A stretch of 64,000 nt of DNA from Streptomyces spororaveus (GTDB lineage: Bacteria > Actinomycetota > Actinomycetes > Streptomycetales > Streptomycetaceae). The notes under the pieces are model-generated. The model was given only the letters and a program-made list of their open reading frames with translations. It searched no databases and was not told the DNA's origin. Made by a program: the position numbers and the translations under genes. This document shows positions 29,209-37,264 of this stretch, one piece after another; position 1 is the first letter of the stretch, and each line of letters starts with the position of its first letter. The DNA lies in NCBI RefSeq assembly GCF_016755875.1, contig NZ_BNED01000005.1, positions 7,205,501 through 7,269,500 of the forward strand, in the 5' to 3' direction.

Positions 29209-31653
29209 TCAGTACTCCGTCAGGGACTGCTCGGCCCAGATGGTCTTGCCGATCGCCGCATGCCGGGTGCCCCATCGCTGGGCGAGCTGCGCGACCAGCA
29301 GCAGGCCCCGCCCGCCCTCGTCGAAGGTCCGGGCCCGCCGCATGTGCGGGGCGGTACTGCTCGCGTCGGAGACCTCGCAGATCAGGGTGCTGTTCTTCTC
29401 GTGGATCAGCCGCAGCTGGATCGGCGGCTGCCCGTACCTGATCGCATTGGTGACCAGCTCACTGACCAGGAGCTCGGTGACGAAGGAGGCCTCCTCCAGC
29501 CCCCAGGCCGTCAGCTGCTCGGTGCTCTGGCGCCGGGCCGTGGCGACCACGGAGGGGTCGGAGGCGAGGTCCCAGACCACGACCTGGTCGGCGTGCAGGC
29601 CCCGGGTCCGGGCGACGAGGAGGGCCACGTCGTCGTCCGGGCGGTGCGTCAGCATGGCCGTCAGTACGCGGTCGCACACCGTGTCCAGCGTGTCCGCGGG
29701 CCGGACCAGGGCGGCGAACATGCTGTCCAGCGCCTCGTCGAGGTCGTGGTCGCGAGCCTGCAGCAGACCGTCCGTGTACAGGGCGAGGATGCTGCCCTCG
29801 GGCAGTTCGACCTCCAGCGTCTCGAAGGGCAGGCCGCCCAGGCCCAGCGGGGGACCGGCCGGGACGTCCAGGAGGTACACGGACCCCTCCGGGGACACCA
29901 CGGCGGGCGGCGGGTGGCCGGCCCGGGCGATCGTGCAGCGGCGGATCACCGGGTCGTAGACGACGTAGAGGCAGGTGGTGCCGATGCCCCCGGCCGTCTC
30001 CCCGCCCGACTCCTGGTCGCCCTCGTCGGCGGACAGGTGGATGACGAGGTCGTCGAGGTGGGTGAGCAGCTCGTCGGGGCCCAGGTCTACGTCGGCCAGG
30101 GTGCGTACGGCGGTGCGCAGCCGTCCCATGGTGGCGGTGGCCCGGATGCCGTGACCGACGACGTCCCCCACGACCAGCGCCACCCGGGCGCCCGACAGAG
30201 GGATCACGTCGAACCAGTCGCCGCCCACACCGGCCTCGCCCGCCGCGGGCAGGTAGCGGGAGGCGATCTCCAGCGCCGCCTGGTCGGGCAGCGTGTGCGG
30301 GAGCAGGCTGCGCTGCAGGGTCATGGTCGTGGTGTGCTCCCGGCCGGACCGGTAGGCGTTGCGGATCCCGGCCGCCGCCCGGGCCGTGAGCTCCCCGGCC
30401 ACCCGCAGGTCCTCCGGCTGAAAGGGTTCCCGGCGCCGGTGGCGGCTGAAGACGGCCACACCGAGCGTGCCCCCGCCGGCCCGCATCGGCACCACCATGA
30501 TCGAGTGGGCCCCGTACTCACCGATCCAGGCGGCCCCGGGGTCCTCGGCCGCCCACCGGGCCAGGGCCGGGTCCGCGGCCCCGTACACGGCTCCCCGGCC
30601 CGCGACCAGCGCCTCGACGGGCGGCGACAGCGGCGGATAGCTGGTGGTGTCCCCGACGGCGACCCCGGACTCCGGGGTTCCGTCGAGGACCGAACGCGCC
30701 GCCGCACGGCACACGGTCACCGGCCCGCCGGCCTGGACCGAGGACGGCTCGTCGCCGCGCGGGAGCGGCTCCAGCAGGTCGACGACCGCGAAATCGGCGA
30801 ACCGGGGGACGGCGGCGTCGGCCAGCTCGTGCGCGGTACGGACACTGTCCAGCGTGGTCCCGATGGGCGCGGTGTCGACCTCGTCCGTCAGGAGCATCTG
30901 GTGCTGGAAGCTCTCCACACCGCCCCGGTCGTGAGCGGCCAGGCACACGGCGCGCACCCGGCCGTCCGGATCCCGCAACGGCGCCAGCGAGGTGGCCCAG
31001 CCGTGATCCGCGCCCGCCCCCGTCGGGTGGACGAAGGCCTCCATGTACTGCGCCTCGCCGGAGTCCAGAGCCAGGCGCATCCGGCGCTCGGTCTCGTCGC
31101 TCACGGGATCCGGCGCGATCTCCGGCAGCCGTAGTCCCCGCATCTCGGCCTCCGAGAGGGAGAGCATGCGCTCCATGCCGGCGTTCGCCCGCACCAGCCG
31201 CAGATCCGCGTCGAAGACCGCCAGGAAGCAGGGGGACTGGGTGAACGCCCATTCCTTCAGCGGTTCGTCCCAGGGAGAGCGGTGCGTGGCGCCGACGGCG
31301 GACACCACGAACCACTTGGTGGTCCCGCCGCTGGACGTCCAGCGGTGGGCGAGCAGGGCGACGTCCATCCGGTGACCGTCCCGGTGGCGCAGCGCCACCG
31401 TCCCGCTCCACCGCTCCTGCTCGGACGGCACCCGCCGCGCCGCTTCACCGAGGACGTCGGCGAGCCGGTGGGCGGCCGGCAGGCCCACCACCTCGGACGG
31501 TACGTAGCCGAGCAGCCGGGTCGCGCCCTCGCTCCACTCGGTGACGATGCCCTGCTCGTTGATCGTCGCCGAGGCCGTGTAGGCCGACTCGAGGGAGGCG
31601 CCCGTCTCCTCGGGCCGCTCACCAGGAGAGGTGGGAACTTGCTCCATCGCCAC
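29209..31653 (-). CDS. PAS-PAS-GAF-SpoIIE phosphatase-HATPase multidomain regulator
   Basis: An 814-residue signalling protein without membrane segments. Domains in order: PAS (about 25-125, ATINEQGIVTEWSEGATRLL), second PAS (about 135-245, FLAVFDADLRLVRANAGMER), GAF (about 265-430), PP2C/SpoIIE phosphatase (about 450-665, VGGDWFDVIPL, VGDVVGHGIRATATMG, LALYTDGLLQ) and C-terminal RsbW-like HATPase (about 690-812, LLVSELVTNAIRYG, EGGRGLLL). It combines anti-anti-sigma phosphatase and anti-sigma kinase-like modules in one chain, a common Streptomyces arrangement for partner switching. GTG at 31653 is used; ATG at 31647 is possible. Confidence 0.92.
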   Translation of the reverse strand: MAMEQVPTSPGERPEETGASLESAYTASATINEQGIVTEWSEGATRLLGYVPSEVVGLPAAHRLADVLGEAARRVPSEQERWSGTVALRHRDGHRMDVALLAHRWTSSGGTTKWFVVSAVGATHRSPWDEPLKEWAFTQSPCFLAVFDADLRLVRANAGMERMLSLSEAEMRGLRLPEIAPDPVSDETERRMRLALDSGEAQYMEAFVHPTGAGADHGWATSLAPLRDPDGRVRAVCLAAHDRGGVESFQHQMLLTDEVDTAPIGTTLDSVRTAHELADAAVPRFADFAVVDLLEPLPRGDEPSSVQAGGPVTVCRAAARSVLDGTPESGVAVGDTTSYPPLSPPVEALVAGRGAVYGAADPALARWAAEDPGAAWIGEYGAHSIMVVPMRAGGGTLGVAVFSRHRRREPFQPEDLRVAGELTARAAAGIRNAYRSGREHTTTMTLQRSLLPHTLPDQAALEIASRYLPAAGEAGVGGDWFDVIPLSGARVALVVGDVVGHGIRATATMGRLRTAVRTLADVDLGPDELLTHLDDLVIHLSADEGDQESGGETAGGIGTTCLYVVYDPVIRRCTIARAGHPPPAVVSPEGSVYLLDVPAGPPLGLGGLPFETLEVELPEGSILALYTDGLLQARDHDLDEALDSMFAALVRPADTLDTVCDRVLTAMLTHRPDDDVALLVARTRGLHADQVVVWDLASDPSVVATARRQSTEQLTAWGLEEASFVTELLVSELVTNAIRYGQPPIQLRLIHEKNSTLICEVSDASSTAPHMRRARTFDEGGRGLLLVAQLAQRWGTRHAAIGKTIWAEQSLTEY

Positions 31654-31776
31654 TCATCTCGCCCTCGCTCGTTCCGCTGCCGCCGTCCCACGGGGACGTG
31701 CACGGCCAGGCGCTCCTCAGACCAGAATGATTCAGCCGGGCAAGGAGCACCAACGCAGTGCCGTCACGCGGGGCAC

Positions 31777-32457
31777 TCAGCCACCCGGGTGCGCGAGGAC
31801 GAGGGCCAGGGCCGCGTCGCCCGCCCGCCACACCATCGCGCGGCGCCGTCCGCCGAGGACGGGCGGCCGCAGGCCGAGGATCGGGATGCCGCGCGGAGCG
31901 GCGCCGAACATCCCGCTCCGGTCGGCCTTGACCGCGGCCTCCTTCAGCGCCCAGGCCCCGGTCAGGGCATCGGGCCGCTCGCTGCCGATGAGGCGGAGCT
32001 CCTCGCGCGACAGGAAATGGTCCGCGACGCGGCGTACGGCGTCGGCCGAGGCGGTCTCGCACAGGTCCACCCCGACGGGTTCCGGCGCGAGAGCCGCGGC
32101 GACGTGCCGGGCCGTGTGGCTGATGGAGAGGTGCAGAGCCGGTATCGCGCTGCCGCCGACGAGGACGCGGGGGCTGCCGTCGTCCCGCGGGAGGATCTCC
32201 ACGTCCCGGGCCGGCGCTGCGACCACCTCACGCACCAGCCGCTTGGCCAGCAGCCGGCCGGCCGTCCACTCGGCCTGACGCCAGGCGGGCAGCGCGGCCA
32301 CCAGGCTCCGCTCGGCCGGTGAGAGCGGCGGCACCTGCCGGAGGCCGCCGGCCCGGGCCACGACCAGGAGGGCTCCGCCCCATCGGTGGACCCGGTCCGG
32401 TGCGATCGGCCGGAAGGTGGTGCCGGTGCCGGTGCCGGCGTCCACGGCGGCGGTCAT
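31777..32457 (-). CDS. 4'-phosphopantetheinyl transferase (Sfp/AcpS superfamily)
   Basis: A 226-residue Sfp-type PPTase that would attach the phosphopantetheine arm to the ACP of the adjacent PKS. Motifs: AAPARDVEILPRDDGSPRV (P1-like), HLSISHTARHVAAAL, the Mg-binding GVDLCE (GVDxxE form) and WALKEAAVK. The ATG overlaps the stop of the PKS gene (ATGA), so it is translationally coupled to its likely substrate. It may also serve the coelichelin NRPS 14 kb away. Confidence 0.92.
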   Translation of the reverse strand: MTAAVDAGTGTGTTFRPIAPDRVHRWGGALLVVARAGGLRQVPPLSPAERSLVAALPAWRQAEWTAGRLLAKRLVREVVAAPARDVEILPRDDGSPRVLVGGSAIPALHLSISHTARHVAAALAPEPVGVDLCETASADAVRRVADHFLSREELRLIGSERPDALTGAWALKEAAVKADRSGMFGAAPRGIPILGLRPPVLGGRRRAMVWRAGDAALALVLAHPGG

Positions 32458-35400
32458 GCGGCCGGGACCGGTGCGAGGAGCAGCAGCTCGCGCGCCAGCG
32501 CGGCCACGGCCCGGCGGATCTGGCCCGGGGTGTGGTCGTACGTGATGAAGAAGCGCAGCCGGGCCTGCTCCTCCGGAACGGCCGGATGGAGGATGGGGCT
32601 GACGCTGATGCCCTGCTGGAAGAGGGCCTCCGCGAGCCGCAGGGTCTTCAGCGAGTCCCCGACGATGCACGGCACGACCGGTGTGTCGTGGCTGTCCCCG
32701 GTGTTGACGCCCGCCTCGCGTGCGAGGTGGACGAACAGCGCCGCGTTCTCCGAGAGCCGTGCCACGCGCTGCGGCTCGGCACGCAGCATGCGCAGGGCGG
32801 TGAGCGAGGCAGCGGTGTCGGCCGGGGTCATTCCGGCGCTGTAGACGAAGCCCGGCACGGTGTAGCGCAGGTACTCCACCACCGGTCGGCTTCCCGCGAC
32901 ATAGCCGCCGCAGCTCGCCAGCGCCTTGGACAGCGTGCCCGCCCACAGGTCGACGGCCGAGCGGTCGGTGCCGTAGTACTCGCCGATGCCGCGCCCGGTC
33001 CGGCCGATCGTCCCGATGCTGTGCGCCTCGTCGATCATCAGCAGTGCACCGTGCCGGCGCTTGACGTCGACGAGGGCGGGCAGGTCGGCGATGTCCCCGT
33101 CCATGCTGTACACGCCTTCGACGACGACGAGCACCCGCCGGTACTGGTCGCGGACCTGCGTCAGCAGGGCGTCCAGCGCGGTGGCGTCGTTGTGGGGGAA
33201 GGGCCGCCGGGTCGCGCCGGAGAGCTTGCACCCCTGCAGGATGCTGTCGTGGGCGAGGGCGTCGTGGACGATGAGGTCCCCGGGTCCCACGAGGTGCCCG
33301 ATCACGGTGACGTTCGTGGCGTGGCCGTTGGCCAGGGTGATCGCCGCCTCGCATCCGAGCAGGTCGGCGATCGCGCTCTCCAGTTCCAGGTGGAGCGGTC
33401 GGCTGCCGGAGAGCAGGCGGCTGGCGGAGACCGAGGTGCCGCAGCGCTCTATCGCCTCGTGGGCCGCCTCGTTCACCTGCGGGTGGGTCGCCATGCCCAG
33501 GTAGTTGTAGCTGGAGAAGGAGAGGAGTTCCCGGCCGTCGATGACGGTCGTGTCGGTCAGCGCGCCCTCGTGGACGAGGAAGTACGGGTTGGGCAGGCCC
33601 AGCCCGTCGAGCGAGGCGATGCGCTCGGTGTGGGCGGTGACCTCGGGGAAGCACTCGATCCGCGTGTGCTCCTCGGGCAGCGGCGCGGCGGGCGGGTCGG
33701 CGGGTGGGTCGGCGGGCGCAGGAGCCGGGGCCTCCTCGCCTCCGGAACGCTGCTCGGGGACAGGAGCGGGGACGGCGTCGCCGCAGCCGTTCGCGATCAT
33801 CGCGGCGATCCCTCCGACGGTCGGCCGGTCGGTGACCGATTCGTCGCGCGTCCAGTGCGGCCACTGCCGCTTGAGGGAGGTGAACAGGTCGGTCAGCATC
33901 AGCGAGTCGAAACCGAGGTCCTCGATCAGCAGCTGGTCCTCGCGCAGATGGGCCACGGGGAAGGCGCTGACCCGGGCCACGTGCGCGAGCACGGCCTCCG
34001 TCACCGTAGTCATGTCCCCGGTCGGCGACGGTTCCGGATCGGCGGGTGCGTCGGGGACGGCCGGTGCGGCGGGTGAGGCCGGTGTGTCGGGGACGGCCGG
34101 GGGCACCGGGGTGGTTTCGGCCGTCGCCGGGGCGGCGGCCCCGGCGGCCCGGTGCCGCTCGGGCAGCGTCTCGGCGAGGCGGGCCAGCAGCGCCGCCTCC
34201 GTGGCCGGGTTCGGCCCGGGGAGGGTCTCGGCGAGGCGGGCGAGCAGCGCCGTCTGCTGCTGTACCAGCTGGAGCAGTTCTTCCATCGGGTGGAGCGGCG
34301 AGTCGTTCATCGGGATCTCCTCGGGGGAAACGGGCCGGGCCTGGGGCTGGGGGGAGGGGACGGACGCGCCCGTCTTCCCCGGGCGCCGCGCGGGCACCCA
34401 GTAGGACTGGGTGGCGAGCCTGGCCACCGGCAGGTCGACCAGGCGGCGTTCCTCACGGGGCACCAGGGTCCGCGGGTCGACCGGGGCGCCGAGGACCGCC
34501 AGCCGGGCGAGGGCCCGGACGAAGCCCAGGCCGCCGTCCGGCGTCGCCCCGGTGACCGGGACGACGTGGACGTCGCCGTGGTCGGTGAGGTTGCGGCGGA
34601 CCGAGGTCAGCAGCGAGTTGCCGCCGGTCACCTGGAGGAAGACGCGCGCCCCCTGGTCGTAGGCGGTGCGTACGGCGTCACCGAACTGCACCGGCGCGGA
34701 CGCGTGCCGGGCCCACAGCTCGCGCAGCCGCTCGGGGTCGGAGCAGACGGCCGCGTTCACGGACGAGACGAACGGCAGGACGGGGCTGCTGACGGGGCGG
34801 CCGGCGAGGTCCGCGCGCATCCTCTCGTCGGCGGTGGCGAGCCTTGGTGAGTGGAAGGCGTTCGACACGTCGAGGTCCACGGTGACGACCCCCGCCTCGG
34901 CGCAGGCCCGCCGCATGGCGTCGAGCCCTTGTGGCGTACCGCTGACCACGACCTGCCGCGGCTGGTTGAAGCAGGCGAGCCACACGTCGTCGATGCCGGT
35001 CACCAGGCGGCGGCAGGTCTCCTTGTCGGTCTGTACGGCGAGCATCCCGCCGCGCAGGCCGTTCTCGGCCTCCCGGAGGGTCGCGCCCCGGTGCACCAGC
35101 AGCCGCACGGTGTCCTCGTCGGTGAGGGCGCCGGCCGCCGCGGCCGCGGCGAACTCCCCGACGCTGTGGCCGAGGACCAGGTCGGGAGCGATGCCGGCAC
35201 CGGCGAGCAGCCGGGTGGCGGCGATCTGTACGGTCCCCAGCAGCGGCTGGCACACCTCGGTGGAGGCGAGCCGCAACCCGGCTTCCCCGGCGTCGTCCCC
35301 GACGCCGGCCGCCCCGCCGTACAGCAGGCCGGCGATGTCGAAGCCGGTGCCCTCGCGGGCCACGGCGCCGAGGTCGTCGACGGTCGCCCGGAAGCCGGGG

Positions 35401-37190
35401 AACCGCTGATAGAGGTCCCGCATCATGCCCGGCCGCTGACTGCCCTGACCGGGGAAGACGAACGCGAGGCGGCGCTGCTCGGCCGGCAGCGGGGCGTCGG
35501 CGGCGAAGGCGCCGTCGCCGAGGTCGCCCCGGTCGCCCTCGGCGAGCTGCCGGCGGGCTTCGCACAGCCGCCGCACGAAGGACTTCGTGTCCTCGGCCAC
35601 GATCGCGAGCCGGGCCGTCAGCGGCCGGCGGGAGCCGAGGGTGTGGGCCACGGCTGCCAGCGGGGCGGGGTCCGCCGTGTCGAGTGCGCCGAGAACGTCG
35701 CCGATGTGCTGGTCCAGCAGTTCGTGACTGCCGGCCGAAAGCAGGACGAGCTGAGGGCCGGTGTCCCCGGTGTCCCCGGCGTCCCCGGTGTGTTCCGGAA
35801 GGCGGGGGGCGGGGGCGGGCCGCTCCTCCAGGACCACGTGGACGTTGGTCCCGCCGAAGCCGAACGAGCTGACGGCGGCCCGGCGCGGAGCACCCGAATC
35901 CGGAAAGGGCCGTGAGGTCTCGGCGATGCGCAGGCCCGCGGCGCCGATGCCCAGGCCCGGGTGCGGGTCGGTCTGCGGCTGCGGAACGATCGTCCGGTGG
36001 TGGACGACCAGGGCCGTCTTGATCAGTCCGGCGATGCCCGCGGCGGACAGCGAGTGACCGATGAGCGCCTTGCCCGCGCCGACGTAGCACAGCGACGGGT
36101 CGTCGTCGGGGTACTCCGTACGCAGCCGGCGCAGCGCCTCGACCTCGGCGCGGTCGCCGGTGGCGGTACCGGTGCCGTGGGCCTCCAGGAAGCCCACCGA
36201 GGACGGGGCGATCCCCGCGTCGTCGTAAGCCCGGCGCATGGCGCGCAGCTGGCCCTCGGGGGCGGGCGCCAGCGGTCCGGGGGACGCGCCGTCGTTGGCC
36301 GAGCCGATGCCCTTGATCACCGCATAGACCCGGTCACCGGCGGCCAGCGCGTCCGCGAGCGGACGTACGACGACGGCTCCGGCGCCCTCACCGAGGACGA
36401 AACCGTCGGCCGCCTCGTCGAAGGGGCGGCACATCCCGGTGGCGGACAGCGCCCGCAGCGTGGAGAAGCCGATCAGGCTGTCGGGTGTGAGGTTGAGGTA
36501 CACGCCGCCGACGACGGCGATCCGGCAGCTGCCCTGGCGCAGTTGGGCCATGGCCTGGTCCAGGGCGACGAGCGACCCGGAGCAGGCGGCGTCGACGGCG
36601 TAGCTGGGCCCGCCGAGGTCGAAGTGCCGGCTGACGGTGCCGGGGGCCATGTTGAGCAGGCTCCCCGGCAGGCTGAAGGCCTGGACGGTGCCGAGCGATC
36701 CCGCGTGCTCCCTGACGGCGTCGAGCAGGTCCGCATGGTCCGCCGCGTCCTGCCGGGCGTTCTCGGCCAGGGCGATGGCCCGGATGGGGGCCGACATGAG
36801 GTCCTTGTAGTCGGACACCGACATCCCGCAGAAGACCCCGGTGTTCTCCCGGTCGAAGTCGCCCCGGCCCAGCCCCGCGTCGTCGAGGGCCTCGCGGGTG
36901 ACGTCCAGCAGCAGCCGGTGCTGCGGGTCCATGGCCCGGGCGCGAGCGGGCGGGACGCCGTAGTGCAGGGCGTCGAACCGGTCCACGTCCTCCAGGAAGG
37001 CGACCTGGTCGGTGTAGGCGGCGTGCGGGGCCGACGGATTCCCGGGTTCGTGGAAGGTCTCATGGTTCCAGCGCTCCCTCGGCACGGCGGAGAACTGCCG
37101 TTCCCCGCTCAGCAGGAGCTTCCAGTAGGCGCTGATGTCGGGCGCGCCGGGGAAGCGGCAGCCGAGTCCGGTGATGGCGATGTCGGTCAT
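32454..37190 (-). CDS. KS-AT-ACP-alpha-oxoamine synthase fusion (type I PKS with PLP-dependent release domain)
   Basis: A 1,578-residue megaenzyme. Ketosynthase, residues 1-450: Cys203 in VDAACSGSL, EAHGTGTATGD, GHSLSAAG. Acyltransferase about 575-870: FPGQGSQ, GHSVGEF, and NAFHSP, which points to malonyl-CoA. ACP about 1055-1130: Ser in LGFDSLM near residue 1093. Fold-type I PLP enzyme of the alpha-oxoamine synthase family about 1170-1575: NGHATNV, DEAHSIG, and PLP Lys in LSKALASCGGY near 1420. No KR, DH, ER or TE. Expected reaction: one malonyl extension of an acyl starter, then decarboxylative Claisen condensation with an amino acid, releasing an alpha-aminoketone; RedL of the prodiginine pathway ends similarly. 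ATG at 37190 has AAGGAAG upstream. Between AT and ACP there is an in-frame ATG with its own ribosome site and a duplicated 11-residue motif. Confidence 0.9.
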   Translation of the reverse strand: MTDIAITGLGCRFPGAPDISAYWKLLLSGERQFSAVPRERWNHETFHEPGNPSAPHAAYTDQVAFLEDVDRFDALHYGVPPARARAMDPQHRLLLDVTREALDDAGLGRGDFDRENTGVFCGMSVSDYKDLMSAPIRAIALAENARQDAADHADLLDAVREHAGSLGTVQAFSLPGSLLNMAPGTVSRHFDLGGPSYAVDAACSGSLVALDQAMAQLRQGSCRIAVVGGVYLNLTPDSLIGFSTLRALSATGMCRPFDEAADGFVLGEGAGAVVVRPLADALAAGDRVYAVIKGIGSANDGASPGPLAPAPEGQLRAMRRAYDDAGIAPSSVGFLEAHGTGTATGDRAEVEALRRLRTEYPDDDPSLCYVGAGKALIGHSLSAAGIAGLIKTALVVHHRTIVPQPQTDPHPGLGIGAAGLRIAETSRPFPDSGAPRRAAVSSFGFGGTNVHVVLEERPAPAPRLPEHTGDAGDTGDTGPQLVLLSAGSHELLDQHIGDVLGALDTADPAPLAAVAHTLGSRRPLTARLAIVAEDTKSFVRRLCEARRQLAEGDRGDLGDGAFAADAPLPAEQRRLAFVFPGQGSQRPGMMRDLYQRFPGFRATVDDLGAVAREGTGFDIAGLLYGGAAGVGDDAGEAGLRLASTEVCQPLLGTVQIAATRLLAGAGIAPDLVLGHSVGEFAAAAAAGALTDEDTVRLLVHRGATLREAENGLRGGMLAVQTDKETCRRLVTGIDDVWLACFNQPRQVVVSGTPQGLDAMRRACAEAGVVTVDLDVSNAFHSPRLATADERMRADLAGRPVSSPVLPFVSSVNAAVCSDPERLRELWARHASAPVQFGDAVRTAYDQGARVFLQVTGGNSLLTSVRRNLTDHGDVHVVPVTGATPDGGLGFVRALARLAVLGAPVDPRTLVPREERRLVDLPVARLATQSYWVPARRPGKTGASVPSPQPQARPVSPEEIPMNDSPLHPMEELLQLVQQQTALLARLAETLPGPNPATEAALLARLAETLPERHRAAGAAAPATAETTPVPPAVPDTPASPAAPAVPDAPADPEPSPTGDMTTVTEAVLAHVARVSAFPVAHLREDQLLIEDLGFDSLMLTDLFTSLKRQWPHWTRDESVTDRPTVGGIAAMIANGCGDAVPAPVPEQRSGGEEAPAPAPADPPADPPAAPLPEEHTRIECFPEVTAHTERIASLDGLGLPNPYFLVHEGALTDTTVIDGRELLSFSSYNYLGMATHPQVNEAAHEAIERCGTSVSASRLLSGSRPLHLELESAIADLLGCEAAITLANGHATNVTVIGHLVGPGDLIVHDALAHDSILQGCKLSGATRRPFPHNDATALDALLTQVRDQYRRVLVVVEGVYSMDGDIADLPALVDVKRRHGALLMIDEAHSIGTIGRTGRGIGEYYGTDRSAVDLWAGTLSKALASCGGYVAGSRPVVEYLRYTVPGFVYSAGMTPADTAASLTALRMLRAEPQRVARLSENAALFVHLAREAGVNTGDSHDTPVVPCIVGDSLKTLRLAEALFQQGISVSPILHPAVPEEQARLRFFITYDHTPGQIRRAVAALARELLLLAPVPAA
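34308..34322 (-). promoter_or_regulatory. Internal ribosome-binding site and ATG inside the PKS gene
   Basis: On the minus strand GAGGAG (34322-34317) is followed after 6 nt by ATG (34310-34308), in frame with the PKS as residue 961, at the start of the ACP-oxoamine-synthase half. It would give a separate 618-residue protein. In the full-length protein the same bases code for Glu-Glu-Ile-Pro-Met. Confidence 0.5.
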
Positions 37191-37264
37191 GGGAGTTCTT
37201 CCTTGTCGTGAGGGGGGCGAGCGGGGGAGGGGGAGGGGCGGATACGGGCTGCGTGCACCGGCGG

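Noticed and set aside
29054..29275. 73-codon minus-strand frame between the SpoIIE-type gene and the LuxR HTH gene
   Set aside because: Overlaps the 3' end of the SpoIIE-type gene in another frame, and codes for nothing recognisable.
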